NCBI GenBank assembly: GCA_022828595.1 | Contig: JAKGHH010000005.1 | Span: 62,119,655-62,183,654 of the forward strand | DNA from: Nelumbo lutea | Lineage: Eukaryota > Streptophyta > Magnoliopsida > Proteales > Nelumbonaceae | Direction: 5' to 3' | DNA: 64,000 bases | Translations under genes and position numbers: made by a program | Shown here: positions 43,856 through 57,306 of the stretch, piece by piece | How positions within the stretch are numbered: the first letter of the stretch is position 1 | Layout of the letters: the number at the start of each line of letters is the position of its first letter | The notes under the pieces: model-generated | Database searches by the model: none | Told to the model about the DNA's origin: nothing | The model's input: only the letters and a program-made list of their open reading frames with translations

Positions 43856-43982
43856 GGCTGCATTCGGAATTTCTTATTTTAAGGACTTATTTTCTGTTTT
43901 GGATAAAATGCCTCTATGAATACTAAGTATTTAACAGCTAAAAAAAGATAAGACCTTAAAATAAGGAATGCCAAATGCAACC
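43856..43982. mobile_element. 127-bp Harbinger/Tourist-type MITE
   Basis: Ends GGCTGCATTCGGAATTTCTT and, reversed, GGTTGCATTTGGCATTCCTT, continuing as ATTTTAAGG on both sides (about 29 bp in total). TTA flanks it at 43853-43855 and 43983-43985. Confidence 0.88.
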
Positions 43983-44644
43983 TTAGCTTTGCACATTTTA
44001 TATATTCATTGACATTACTCAAGAATAAATTTTCCATAATTTATGAAAACTTGGTAGCGGTGGTGGTGTTGCTGCTAATGATATGGCTGTGATTATATAT
44101 TATTATAATGCTAAAGCCATGGCAAGCAGAAAGCTATGTAAATGTATGTATTTATTATATCATACGAATATGCTTACCTTTTCTTTCTTAACTTAGGAAA
44201 GGTTACTAACAATTTCAGTTTAATATGAGCTGATCATCTTTCTATTGTATTACATTTATTTTTGAAAGACCTTGACGGTGTTGGTGATATCCCAAAAAAC
44301 GTGTGTATGTATATCAAGTTTGAAAGTCCAAACTTCTTCAAGAACCCAAGTTGAGGCAATGTTTTTCCACAACTAAAATTGCTAAGAATTAATAAAAGAA
44401 AGAGAATATGCTAAGAGGGAAATAAGATCTCAGTAGCATAAGTGTGTTCCTTGTTCCTCATTAATTTGGGTTCTATTTATAGATCATTCTATATATGACT
44501 GTAGGGTTTGTTCTAATATATGGGAACTGCCCACAAATTTCTTTAAATAGCTTTAGACACTTGTGTCATAACTTGTTGAGACATTTTCTCAACCAATAAC
44601 TACTCTAGTGGACAAGTTTAAACAACAACAATAATAATAATAAC

Positions 44645-44691
<47 letters not shown>

Positions 44692-45660
44692 GGGTGTTGA
44701 TAATGTGTGCATGATAGTCCACATAGAACAAATACTCCACCACTCGTGTGGTTATTCCCATTGGCATACAAATGGTCCTACATGTCGAGGATGATATCAA
44801 GGACCATAGGCCATTCGGTTCAACAATTTTGTCCTTTTAATTGTGGTTTTATATATTGCATATGGTTTTCATTCATTGTGTTTTTATCATATACATATTT
44901 ATTAGAGTATTATAGACTAGATAGCTGCTTTAGTAATTTGGGCAACTTCCCCCACCCCCACCAAAAAATAAAAAAAAAAGAAGAGAGAGAGAGAGATTGG
45001 GCCCACATCTTATATGTTATCATTAATAGATTAATTAAAAAGATTAGAATATCATATATCATTAATAAAGTGAACTAGAAATGACTTGGATATTGTACAT
45101 CATGAACAAAATAACTTAAAAATAGTTTTGACAAAACCTGAACCATGACTATTTAGCAACCATTCATTATTTTAAACCACCTTTACTAATAGATGCATAT
45201 TAATTCAATGTATAAAAATATATATTTAAATATTAACTTATTAGATTGGGGTGGATCCATATTGGATCCAATTATAAATGGATCAAATATTTAACCTAAA
45301 GGTATTGAATTTGAATTCAAGGTTAGACAGATGGATAATATTTGCATCCCTACCTAATGTTCTTCCTTAATTCTTTGTTAGAAGAAAACTCTGCCTTTGG
45401 TTGCATTTATTTCAAAATAAAATAGGGCAAAATATTTTTTTCTAGTTGGAATACTTGAGCTATATTTTCACCCTTTTACAATGAAATTTTTGTTTTATTT
45501 TTCATTTCCATCAGAACAAATTAGCAAGGTGAAAAACAAATTTTTTGCAGCCAAAGGGATGGAAAGTAACAGCTGAAATATTTCAGTTTGCAACATTTTT
45601 TTCAAGCCAGTTTGCAAAATTTTAGGTCCATTTTACATAGAAATAAATGCATACTTTATA
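43983..45660. other. Gene-free DNA with repeat scraps
   Basis: On the minus strand ATCTATAAATAGAACCC (about 44469-44485) is a good TATA box, and the sequence around it (44330-44610) could be a solo LTR or promoter, but I found no LTR ends. TTTGCATCCCTA near 45344 looks like a hAT right end related to TAGGGATGCAA at about 39953. No coding sequence. Confidence 0.4.
44625..44692. repeat. (AAT)n then (CAT)16 microsatellite
   Basis: Short AAT run, then an uninterrupted run of about 16 CAT units at 44645-44692. The open frames over it are only the repeat. Confidence 0.95.
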
Positions 45661-46515
45661 TCTATCTATAAAATATACTACTATTAAAAATTTGGGAAGA
45701 GGTTCATTTTCTGGACTTTTACTTGACTAAAATATCCTTATTTTTGAATTTGGTCTATCATTAATATGAGGGCAGGACAAATAATTTGAGCTACTACTTT
45801 TAGTACGTTCTATCCCCTCTAATTAAGTCTTATATTTAAGTCATTCCTTATCTCACAAAAAAAAAAAAAAAAACTCTCATTCCTTCTCATTAAGTCCTAT
45901 ATTTAATGGATATTAAATAAATTAGCTTGGTGAACTTTTTGTTAACTAAAATACTTCCACATTTGAATCTGATCCTTCTCTTAACTATGATGGAAGAATG
46001 CAATTTAAAGCACTACTTTTCACTTCATTAAGTTCCTTTTCATTTGCTTCTATGTTTATGTTGTTAACTCCTACTCCCCCTCATTATATCCTATACTTAA
46101 ATCTATATCCAAAAATTTTAACAATAAAAAAAACTTATGTTTTTAAAGCTAACTTTAAAATGAAACCATTTTTTGTCAACAAGTAAGTAGTTCAACCATT
46201 TGGATCATATGAATTAATACATGATGTCGTAACTAAATAATAAAAATATTAAAAATATAATTTTTTTTTTGTGAAAATTTTGGGCACATATAGTATTACT
46301 TTTATAAATTAAGGAAACAAAGTAGAAAATTTAAAGCCACCCAAAAATGAAAGCATTTTTCTTTTGAGTAAAATGGGTTAACTCATGACATCATAATTTT
46401 ATAACAAAGTTAAAAAAAATATAGAAATAAAAGCAAAATAAATACAAAAAAAATTATAGAAAAAAATTGAACACACCTCTGAAATTATATATTTGTCATA
46501 TTGAAACAAAAGTAA

Positions 46516-46803
46516 GGGTCCGTTTGGTTTGCCGCCAGAATTGGAATCGAAATCGGAAGGGTCCATTTCCATAATCTGTCTGGTTCAGACAATAATAGGT
46601 ATGAAAATTAAAATCAATAGGAATGGAATTTCATTCACAAGAGAGGGACAGGGAATAACCATTCCCTCAAATGGGACAATACCATTCAAGAAGGAATAGG
46701 AATGGGAATGGGATTCTGATTCCGCTCAACAAAACAGTTAGAATTGGAATAAACCATTCCGATTCCAATTCCAAACCTATATTCCTGTAAACCAAACAGA
46801 GCC
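46516..46803. mobile_element. Harbinger/Tourist-type MITE (intact relative of the split one)
   Basis: Ends GGGTCCGTTTGGTTT and, reversed, GGCTCTGTTTGGTTT, with TAA at 46513-46515 and 46804-46806. 288 bp. Its reverse complement matches 22319-22483 plus 32972-33115 and runs without a break across the place where copy 2 inserted (GTGAATGAAATTCC here, AGAATGAAATTCC there). Confidence 0.92.
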
Positions 46804-48033
46804 TAAATATGACAAACAAGAATTAATATTTTTATTGATAATGAAAATGGAACACAAAATTTAAATCCACCATCACACTATCTTTTATTACTTATCTTTA
46901 TTTTATGGATTCTAATTATAAGGATAATAAAATTATTATTATAATTATTGTTGTTATTGTTATTGTTATTTGAAACTATCATGTACGTGATGCATACATA
47001 AATATAAAATAATATAAGAAAACAAATAAATCGAATGATATTTACAGAATATTATTAAATCTTCATATATGAACGCTGGAATACCTGGAGTTTGGACTCC
47101 AATAGTCCATTATATAGAAGGCATGGAATTCGGGTCATTTTCCCAAATTTTACTGGTAAATTACTTACTTTTCAACAAAGACAAATAAATGCATCTATGT
47201 CATTCTTGAGGTGCCCAACAGAGAGGATTGCTTAATTACGAGTTGTCCGTTTGTCTTTTGTGATGAACGGCCTCAGGAAAGACAATTAAGCTTTTGAAGA
47301 TTTCATGAGCAACATAGAGTGAAACTTTGCGAGGGAAAAGAATGTTGATAACTTTGATATATATATATACACGAAAGGGTGGTCTCCCTTTTCGTCAAAT
47401 GGCAGTAATTTAATTACTGATCAGTATTGTTATTATAAATAATTAACAATTATAGGTATTATGAATATTGGAATTATAAATAATTAATTATAATTAATAA
47501 TTACTGTTATATTATTAATTATTTATTAATAATTAATAAATAGATATTTACTTTAGTTTTACTTTAAATTAAAATTATAAATACTATTAATAAATTTAGT
47601 AAATATTGTTATATTAAAAAAATTAAAAACGTTATTAAAAGTATTGTTATTGATTATTTAATAAAATATTACAATTACAGACTATTATTGATAAATACTG
47701 TTAATTTAGTTTAATTTTGGTAATTATTAATTTAACGAATATTGTTAATAAATCCTATTCATAAATTAAATAATTACGGTTATATTAAAAATAACTAAAT
47801 AATATTATTAAAACTATCATTACTGATTATTTAATGAAATATTATAATTACTTACTATTCTTGATAAATGCTGTTAATAATTAAATATTTAATAAATAAT
47901 ATTAACAAAAATTAGCAAAAATATTGCTTGTCTTTTTGCCTATTGAATTTCTTTAGTTTATATTTTTGAGTTTTGTTTTGAATATTGTTACATAATGTTA
48001 GTTAAAAATGCTATTTGCATTTAATGAATTGCT

Positions 48034-48258
48034 CCAAGGTTCTAAATATCGATACAAGCCGATATGCCCCATGTCGGTGCTTTCTTTTATGTTTTACTTA
48101 TTTTTTTCGAAATCGGTTCAGAGGGGCCAGTTTAAGGCCTGGCTACCATCTGAAATAGTGGCTGACCCGATACAACCCTTGTAGGGGCGTATCAGGAAGC
48201 CACTGACACGATACGTCTTGACCGATACGAGCTGAAACATGTCGATACTTTGAACCTT
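48034..48258. mobile_element. Small TIR element (Mutator- or hAT-type MITE)
   Basis: Left CCAAGGTTCTAAATATCGAT; the right end reversed is AAGGTTCAAAGTATCGACAT. GAATTGCT flanks both sides (48026-48033 and 48259-48266), an 8-bp duplication, or 9 with one mismatch. Confidence 0.8.
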
Positions 48259-48589
48259 GAATTGCTTTGGTTTACATTTTACATTTATAGATTATGTGCT
48301 TTGAAGATTGTTACATATCGTAAGTTAAAAATATTGCTATTTGATTTTTTTTTTAAATTTGATAAGTGTGTACCTAAAATTGTCAAATAATGTAACAATA
48401 ACAATTGTCAAATAATTATAAAAATTATCAAATATAAATTAAAAGAAGTTTCCATTATTAGACATAAATTACCAATATTTATAAAAAATTACTAAAAATA
48501 AATCAAAAGAAATTATCACAAATTAGTAGACTTTAGGATGATAATTACTTGAAATTATCAAATAATATAATCCTAAATACATTAAAATA

Positions 48590-49070
48590 ATTTTCCAAAA
48601 ATCATCATAAATTAGTAGAAATGTCCAAAAATAGCCACTAAATTCCATAAAATTGATAAATTACTAGAATTTACCAATAAACTAGCATATAATAAATATA
48701 ATACACTAGTATATGTTTACTAAGAAATTAGTATATAATAGAAATTAGTAGAAATTATATAATAGAACTAATTTCCACTAATTTGATCAAGAATTCTCAT
48801 AAATTAGTATAATAGAAATTACCTGAAATTAGTAGAATTTAGCTAAAAATAACCACTAATTTCCATAAATATTATATTTACCAAGAATTATCATAAATTA
48901 TTATATAATAGAAATTACCAGAAATTAGTAGAACTTAGGGAAAAATAACCACTAATTTCCATAAAATATGATAAAATAGATGAAATTAGTATTACTTTGT
49001 ATAAATAACCATTAAATTCCAAAAATTAGTAGAACTTAGGGTGATAATTACTTCAAATTATCAAATAATA
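48590..49070. repeat. Degenerate AT-rich tandem repeat
   Basis: Units of about 90-100 bp built from GAAATTACC, GAAATTAGTAGAA, TTAG.., AAAAATAACCACTAATTTCC recur at least four times with indels. Confidence 0.6.
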
Positions 49071-49118
49071 TGAACCTGAATAAATTGCAATAATTTGTTA
49101 AAAATTGCATTTCATTTT

Positions 49119-49146
49119 CCCGTGCACCGCATGGGTCCCCGCTAGT
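49119..49146 (+). other. Helitron 3' terminus (hairpin + CTAGT)
   Basis: Seven-base-pair stem with one G-T pair, 3-nt loop, six bases, then CTAGT. Confidence 0.65.
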
Positions 49147-52100
49147 ATTTGGAAAATTGTGTAAAGCTAAGTTTGTTGGGTGTTTGTTGTTTTATTCGTT
49201 GGTATAAAAGCATTACTATCTTTCTGGTCAACTACTTCTTTTTCAAGTTTGAAATAGAAATTTGCTAACTTTGCTTAAATTACATATCAAAATCTTATTC
49301 AACCCTAAGGGGCATCCTTTTTTTTGGATTTTGAGAGGGGGAAAGTTGGTCATAAGATTTTGGCTCCCATTCACCAAGAATTCGAAGTTTTTTTTTATCA
49401 GATTTATGTGGGGACTAGGGAAAGTTTATTTTCTTGGATACCAATTACCCGAGTAAGTACTACCCATCTCCTAGGTGGGAAACCTTGGGGGGAAGTCATT
49501 GTCACTTGAATGAGACAAAAATTATCATTTTAATAATGAATTTTAATAGCTAAAATGGTCATTGACTTATTTAATTGGGAAATAAAAGAACATGAATAAA
49601 TGCACTTATTAAGATAAAACTTTTGTAAGAAATACTTATTTACCTGGATAAGTGCATTTACCTAAATAAATAACTTACCAAAAATCGAACGGGGACTAAA
49701 AGACATGTAAAGAGAAACAATCGTGGATACATTTCAGCAACACCATCAATTCTTTTCAATTTGGGCTACTTGAATTGTGTCTCTCTCATTTTTGTCTCCA
49801 TGGACCATTTACCTACCAATACTCGCTAGCGGAGTGTTTAATTGAGTAAGAGCCTAATAAGTATTTTGCCCATTTTGGGGTAGCCATTGGGGTTGGAATA
49901 AAGACACTGAATTCAGACATCAGCTTCGTTATGTGAGTTAATGTGGTCCATTGACTCAGAACCGAAACGTCAGTAAGAATTAGCTAGAAAGCTATGGTCC
50001 ATTGATCATAAATTCGGCTGGATTGGATTGGGTTGGGTAATTTAATTCAAAAACATTTTGGTTGGATCCTGTGGCCAGGTTCGGTTTCGTTTGGACAGGA
50101 CTAGGGACTAGGGAGGTTCGCAACTGCAAGATACCGTGAACTCCATGGTGCATTCGCCTTTTCTGATCCGATGACCAAGCGCGTATGGTTACAACGAAGG
50201 AACTAGGAAGCCCATAAGCTGCTTCTCAGGATACCGTGAACTGTGTTATTGTGTTTTCTGTTGAGAGAATCTTTTCGCAAGTTGAAGACGGAGAGAGAAA
50301 TGCTAAAAGTCTACTGCAGGTTGATAAGCCACGTCAATCATGATAAGCCACGTCATCTCCGTATCAAGTGGGTCCCGTCCCATACGTCAGGCTGGTGTTG
50401 TGCATCATGATTGGCCCCGTAGACCGTAGATCCATTCGAACTGGAATTAAACTTCTGTCACATCCACTACAACTAGGCTGACTGATGAATTCTTACGTCG
50501 TGATTCTGCATTTCTGTTCTCCAAAAAGGTTTGAATCTCTTCCATGGACATTGCTGGGGGATACCCATTTATCTGGTTTGACTTTCTGACTTTAATAATA
50601 TAAACGTCGTCATCCTTTTTCTCTCACCATGAAAAATTACAACTCTTAATTTGAGTCCGCATCTACCCTTGTCCTCACCTCTTCTCACCGGCATATATTT
50701 GCATTCCCACATGCAAAGTCTATAAGGTGAAGAGAAAAATCTTATGGCGTCCATCAAACATCCAGATCCCGACTCACTGGTATCAACTCCCTCAATATTT
50801 CGATCTCTCTGTATTATATATACTTGGAACTTGGAACTTGGAATGAGAGAAGAAGAAGAAGAAGAATAGAAGAGAAAGAGAAAATCTCTATAAATCTCTC
50901 TATTGATTCTTTGAAGTATGATTGGAAGTGCTCGCCAAACTAGTACAGGGGCAACGTCTTGGGGTGTTTGGTATCATGGCCGCGGATGATAGTTTCAAGT
51001 TTCAACCAGACCATCTTGTTGAAGAATGCTTTCATCGCTGATTCTGCGGCAACAAACTTGTGTGCTTCATTGAAGTAATTGGGTACTCAAAGCTTGAGTC
51101 TATTAATTACTCTCAAGAAGGCCTCTCTGAAACCCCATGACGCTGTCTCTGCTACATTTGACGACAAAGTATGATTTCCTTCTTCCTTCTCTCCTCCTCT
51201 TTAATTCCTTTGTTTCCTGCAATTTTGGATCGTTTCTCTCATTATGCTGACAAAGTCACTGTCCTAGTTCACTCATTTGACATGATGTCGACTAGCGTCC
51301 CTTGTCCTCTGGTAATAAACAAATGCAGGAGAAGAGGGAGAGCAGCTAGAGAAAGGAGAAACAAGGGGAAAGATTAGAATGAATTGAAGAAGCCATGGTC
51401 TTTCTACGAGGAAGAGATCGAATGGATAGAGAAAAGTTAGAAGACTGTTAAGTGCTCGCTCTATTTTGTACTTACGGAAGAAAAAAATAAATAAATAAAT
51501 AACAACAAACGAAAAGGACTACTGGTGTGTAACTATTGGAATGAAGGAATTAATGTGGGACTCGGGCCCTTGCTCCAAGTAAGTTGCTTATCAGTTAGGT
51601 CCCAACCGCTGAACTTGGACCAAGTACCAATCAAGTTATACTAGAGAAAATATGATGAATCAAAATATATATCTTCAGACTGGATGTTGATCAGCTGTTT
51701 CTTATCATTATATTCTAATTGTTACTAGAGAAGATATGAATATAATCAACCATGCATAAAATTAATGCAATTTTTGTAATTAGGTTTTAAAGGGCAGAAA
51801 AATCTAATTTAGGTTGTTTGGACATGGACATTGATGAATGCACCCATTTTTTTTTCTCCTCGAAAAGGCTTATTTTCTTCCAAAATTTCATGGTTACTAA
51901 AATTAAACTGGAACATGTTTGATGATATCATTTTCTGAAAGGAAAGTGACATTTCTTCCAATTTTATGTAAGCCATTTTTCAAATAAAGGTTGGTCCTCC
52001 ATTATGTTTCAAGTATTCAGGTTTGTTTTTCAAGTCAAGCAATGCACCAATCGAGTAAATTCAACAATATGATTTATTTTCTTATTGAAAATCTCTTTCC

Positions 52101-55100
52101 AAGGAAATCATTCATGTTCCTTCATTTGAACCTAAGCCATTTGCAGTTACACTTTTCAACCCTGGAAAATAATTTGGTCTTGCTCTTGCATCATAGCATT
52201 CTGGGTTCTCATGGAAAAGGGGTATTATTTAGTAATTAGTATGCCACTTTAATTGAATATGCAAGTTTTGCCAGGTTCAGGCAGTTCTTATTAATTAGTT
52301 TGGAAGGAGTGCAAATTAAATACAGTTTACAAATACAAAATACAAGGCTTTGCACTCTACATATTTATATTTCTATTTGTACTCTTTAATTTTCCAAACA
52401 AAGCCTTAATGGATATAAATGTTATTCTTATTTAGAAAAATTGGAGGGTTGTTTTCAAAAACTGAAAGTAATACATATTGATAGATGAGTTCAAATAAAA
52501 ACAACAATAGGAAAACGGCTGTGGGTAGTGAATGGGGCAGGAAAAGAGAAATTGACTATGCATCTTTAATGCAAAGGAAAAAAAAAAAATCGACGGAAAA
52601 ATCTAAGTCTAAACTCTAAACATGATTTTGGTTGCAGTTATTTTGTGGTCCAAAATTTTGGGATATAAAACCATAACAACGAAATTTCAAAAAATTTCGA
52701 CACAGAGAATCACAGATAGGAACTTGGGAGAATTGGGGATAATAAGGCATAGATTCTAATCCGGCAATTTTCTACAAGTTGTGAGGTTCAAGTAGTTGTA
52801 TATATATTATGATTCATTACAAGAAATGCAGCCAAGATGAAGCCCTGCTTTCTGTCAACCTGTAGAGCATTTACCTAACTTGACTATCGGATGTCAAATG
52901 GGTGAGTGATAATTGCTCCAATTGCATCAAAATTAAGGCCTTCATCAAGATAGAGTTGAGGCAACATTATGTCATCACTAATATATAGCTTTCAACATGG
53001 GTGTATATAATCTCAAGTTAGTTTTTAGGTCCCTCTCATATTAGATGGATGCTTTTGGTATTCGTAATGTTAGCTTCAGAAATAGCAAAACACCCTTGCA
53101 TTCCAAGTTTTGAAGCCCATTTTCACATTTTGTTATAATAATAATAGAATATATATATTCCTTATATTTCTTACCCTATTTATGTCATTAATTTGTAGGA
53201 CGGATGTGTCCAAATGTGTCCAATTCATAGAGGCCATCCATCAAAGAAGGGGCTATCTTAGATTAATCATGTTTTCACTTTCCCTATCCATGATAGTTTG
53301 GAGAATATTGATTTCTTTGAATTCCTCTTCATTTATAATTCAAGAAAGCGTAAGGATATTAGGATAATGGCTCAGATTAGGTACATGTTGCAAGTGTTTT
53401 GGTTGGAGCTTGCTCCATGGATAGAGACTGGCTAGGAAATCTTGTAACTTGTTTGCCCTTCCTCTTATAAAGGGTATTCTGGTATATAAGTAACTTGTAG
53501 GTACACAATAATTGCTTCTAGTAAATTCAAGGAGATGTACCATGATGAAGATATGTGCAAAGTAGTTAAGGAATGGATTTCATTGTGCCAACACAGGAGA
53601 GAGAGAGAGAGAGAGAGAGAGGTAGTTGCGCATGCAGGGTCATGTTTAGCACAAAAACAAAACATATATAGAGAGTGTGCGGAAATTGAAGCCAGTGGAA
53701 GCAGAAAAATCTTAGTTTCTAAGAAGTAAGAACTGAACTTCATAATAAAGATGCATAAAGTTAATAGAAATTTGTACAAAAAAAGTGGCATGGTAGGGTG
53801 CATCCAATGCACGAGAAAAGACTTGACACGATAATTAGAGAGTAAAAATGCACCAAACATGAGAGTTTTTAATGACTTGTGCTCTAGTACGTAGAGCAAA
53901 ACTACAGTAAAAGATGATTTCACTGTACGTTGCAATCCAAAGCCCAAACAGGCTCTAGTGAATGAGTTTTGTCAAAGAGTTAGCTTGTGATTTAATTTTT
54001 TAGGAGAACTGGTGCTGCTTGTGCAATATGCTCAGAGAAAACGCGTGCATAAACAATGGAGACAACACGTGGAGCTATTAGCTGTCGTTGATTAACTGAC
54101 ACTCCGTTGTGTCTCCGGGGAGGATTCTTCTATGTAATGTTCTTATTAATCTTTTTTTATATCAACAATGACAGTCTCAGTCTACACTAGGGTTTCAACT
54201 TTCAGGTATTTTGTATGCACGGAGGAGAAAACTATGAAGGATATTTTAGTAATTAACATACCAGTTGTTCTATAACCTCTATGGGTTAAATAATGAAAGA
54301 AGAATTGAACGAGAGAGAGAGAGGGAGGGAGGTGTCCTTGCATCACCATCACCATCTATTATCTCGATTGTACTTTGGGAGGGGGTTTATATTAAATAGA
54401 ATGCACCCTCCTGCACGCAATAGCTCACCAACACACTGGCTCATCAGGGACTCTGCAGTGCAGGCCGAGTGGCTGAGTGGGTGAGTGGGTGAGGGTGAGG
54501 CAGTCTGTCCTCTCACCTCCTTCCCTCTCTTTTGTCCCCCCCAAGTCTGGCCGTCTCTCTGGTGTCTGGTCCCTTCCCAAATGTGGGTCCCACTCCGACA
54601 CCAAGGCACAACGACTTCCCATCTGACGCCATCTTCGCTTGCAGCTGACGGACGCCCTTTCGCCTTTCGCTAGCTAGTTTCTCCTCTTCCACCACTCCAT
54701 ACACCCCACACAGATACCGCTGCATTATATCCTCCCGTCCAAGGAAAAGCATCCCCCTTCGCGGTCCACCTATTTTCATTTTGATATTTTCCTTCTCCTT
54801 GTAATTATTATCTGTCATTGTCTGCCAAACAAGAAGAAGCAGGCCCTTGACTCATTTTAATAATATTACATGGTTTAAGTTTAAGCTGGCTGGAATATTA
54901 GAACTTATAAGATACATGTATAATAATCTCTGAATCTCTCTTCTTTTCAATGAAGTCAATAGCCCGACGAAAGATGAAACACGTGGCATTTAAGTCGGAC
55001 GCGTTATAGTGGTGAAACTGAAGAAGAAAAATAAGGAAAGAAGAAACCGGAAACGGCGATTAGTTGGATCCTTGGTGGAAAATATATACTCCACCGAATG

Positions 55101-55909
55101 ACCCAATGCTGAAAGGCTAACCGGTAGTAGGGGTGGTGGTGTTTAGACCTGACGGCTACGGGTTTCCCAGTGAGGAGGGTGGAAGCTTAAGGTTTTGTCA
55201 CTTCGACTTGAATGAAAAGGCAGCTCGGAAACAGGTCAATCAAAGAGACTGTTCGCAGGTGTTCAAAAAGAACCGGTACTCATTGTCTGTCCGTACGGAT
55301 TCTGACCGGGAATAGCAGGTCTCAAGTCCCACTAATCTTTCTTCTATGTCCTTCGTAATCCGTGCATGAGATATATCGCTCCCTGGTGGTGAGTAGAGGG
55401 ATGGCGAAGGGGAAGCGGAACTGGGGAAGGGGAAAGTATTATTGTATCAAAATGGACGAAACCGTGAAACGATGTGCTCATGTCAGACTATTTTACCGAA
55501 ATACCCTTCTCCCCCTCGGAAGAGGATCCAGACGACTCGCCTATCAGATCCTAATTACGATATTAGCCTAATGAGGGAGATTGATTACCCTTAAGGTTGG
55601 TTAAATAACCAAAATACCCTCCTGTTTCGTTTTTGTTTTAGTAAATTTTGTTGCCTTTTTTTATTGTTGTTTCGAGCATAATAATTTTCATAGTTTTTTT
55701 TTTGCTTGTGTCACAAAGGTTATTTTTTAATGTAAATGCATTTTTGGATTAGTTTTGCATTGATAGATTTTATATTGATTTTGGTTACACCGTGAGAAAG
55801 AAGCGATCAAAGTGTGTGTTTGAATTGTTTTATTTGGGGTGGATACTCCGATGCTTAATTCAGTAAACGAATAATATGATTGTAAGAATATAAAAGAGTT
55901 GTATGTGCA
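49147..55909. other. Low-copy DNA without a convincing gene
   Basis: Open frames here are short or are microsatellites read through. Noted pieces: the direct repeat GATAAGCCACGTCA twice near 50320-50353; GATACCGTGAACT twice (about 50131 and 50231); a TATATATA-type box at about 50814-50822 followed by AG-rich sequence, which could be a promoter; a GA repeat at 53597-53622; and a GC-richer patch at 54420-54760. None comes with an exon I can defend. Confidence 0.5.
53597..53622. repeat. (GA)n microsatellite
   Basis: About 13 GA units. The 160-codon minus-strand frame across it has no recognisable protein. Confidence 0.95.
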
Positions 55910-56100
55910 TGGGTGGAGCTAAGAAATTTTTATAAGGGGGCCAAAACCTAAATGAAGTATGAAGAGGGAGGGGGGGGGGGCAACCATTCAGGTGGAGAGT
56001 GGGGAGAGGGGAAAATTTACATAGAACACTATATTATTGTGGAGATTTTCTGAACCATAAGGGGCCATGGCTCCCCTGGGTCCCCCTAGCTCCGCCCCTA
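55910..56100. mobile_element. Small TIR element, hAT-like
   Basis: Left TGGGTGGAGCTAAG, right (reversed) TAGGGGCGGAGCTAGGGGG. This GGGGCGGAGCTA end is common in plant hAT-type MITEs. It contains a poly-G run at 55969-55980. No target duplication is preserved. Confidence 0.6.
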
Positions 56101-57093
56101 AGTCTGTGAGAGGTAAATTGTGCCTACCTTTTTTTTGTGAATGGGGATGCCCTTATATAGGCTAATTGTCATGAGGCTCACGAAGAGCGTCCAAGATCTC
56201 TGGCCTGTTTAGTTCGGAGGTGGTTTCATGCATAAAGATGGACTCTATGTAAGCGGGTAGTGCGTATTCAGTTGCACCTAAAGCGGGCATGGTGATAATC
56301 GGTTCTTCCAATATGGCATCGTGATCCCTAGAAAGTTGGAAACGATAACCCACTCGTGGAGGTGGTCATCCAACACGTTAGATAGGTTGCTAACCAAACT
56401 TGGGTCAGGTCGATAGAAGCAGGTTGCCTCTTACGCCGACCTAATGTCTTGCCAGGCCGTTAGGCCATTCGTATTTTGGCCTGCCGAAATAATGCTGAGG
56501 TCATCAAGGCGGGTGTGAGATATTTAAGGTGCCATGTGCTATCATGTCATTGGATGGCCAAATTGCCCCTCATCATTACCTATATAATGTACTTTTTTCA
56601 TATTGACCAACTTTGAATACAAAAATTAGCGTTCATTTTCAATATAAAGATTTATTCTTACCAAACAATTGCAAGAAAAATTATGCATTTGCACTCTTAC
56701 TAAACACAAGCAAAATTTTGAGATGATTATTCCATTTAATGTGAGGTTAAAGACGATATCAGAATTATACAATTAGAAAAAGATGATAATAAATTTTTAA
56801 TTTATTTATGCCTTCAATGTTTTTTTTTGGTTAATGCCCTATACCGATAATAAACTTACTAATTTCATGAAAGATTGCAATTTAAAGACATTTAGCCCTT
56901 CAAGTATTACAACATACAAGTGCAAATATAAGGTGTTAAAGAAAATCCATTGAAACATTATATAACATACTAATTGCAGCTGATCATTTGAAGGACCCTA
57001 ATGGTGTGAAGTTTTCGGTGGAGTTGTCACAACAGTATGTGACTTTGAAGGATACACTACTACAGTATGCTAATGCACTAGCCTTAGGTTTCT
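56101..57093. other. Unassigned DNA with a minus-strand TATA box
   Basis: On the minus strand, AGCCTATATAAGGGCATCC (about 56145-56163) is a good TATA box. The sequence to about 56570 is more GC-rich than its surroundings, with a 63-codon minus ORF at 56353-56162 that I do not recognise. It could be part of an LTR, but ends were not found. From 56580 to 57093 the DNA is AT-rich without features. Confidence 0.4.
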
Positions 57094-57306
57094 TGTAATC
57101 GAAGATTAAGATTTGCTAATAGAACTGCACATTGTCTAGCTAGAATTGCTACTACTTTTTTTAGACCTTGTACTTACTCTAGTTGTCCTGATTTCCTAGC
57201 ATGCATTGTTGCATCTGATGTACTGAAACCCAGACGGATGAATGAAATGTTCTTAGATAAGTATTTAGCAAATTTTACATTATTCTCCAACCCAATTGCT
57301 TATTAA
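57094..57306 (+). pseudogene. LINE RNase H C-terminal fragment
   Basis: The frame 57094-57306 reads RRLRFANRTAHCLARIATTF and later PDFLACIVASDV. RxANxxAHxLAR followed by a P..L...V..D block is the usual end of the RNase H-like domain in plant LINE polyproteins. It ends in TAA at 57304-57306. Upstream sequence (57000-57090) may be more of it but is out of frame. Confidence 0.65.

Larger units (their letters stand above)
45661..49146 (+). mobile_element. Helitron-like element (non-autonomous) with a clear 3' hairpin
   Basis: It starts TCTATCTATAAAATATACTA CTATTAAAAA after an A, sharing TACTACTATTAAAA with other family starts. It ends CCCGTGC-ACC-GCATGGG (hairpin 49119-49135), TCCCCG, then CTAGT (49142-49146). 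The inside has the same ACTAAAATA, GTTCAACCATTTGGATCA and TTTGGGCACAT modules as 38057-41748, plus a Harbinger-type MITE and a small TIR element. No Rep/helicase coding. Confidence 0.65.

Noticed and set aside
44589..44800. Poly-Asp/poly-Met ORFs on the minus strand
   Set aside because: Translations of the CAT microsatellite only.
50800..51480. Possible gene with TATA box at about 50815 and a 68-codon ORF at 51171-51377
   Set aside because: No coding motif, no consistent exon pair; kept only as a note in the intergenic entry.
53465..53947. 160-codon ORF on the minus strand
   Set aside because: No recognisable protein motif; it runs through a GA microsatellite read as Ser-Leu repeats and has no promoter or exon context.
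54464..54500. GCCGAGTGGCTGAGTGG, similar to the A-box part of Leu/Ser tRNA
   Set aside because: No B box or acceptor stem follows; the GAGTGGGT words are a local repeat.
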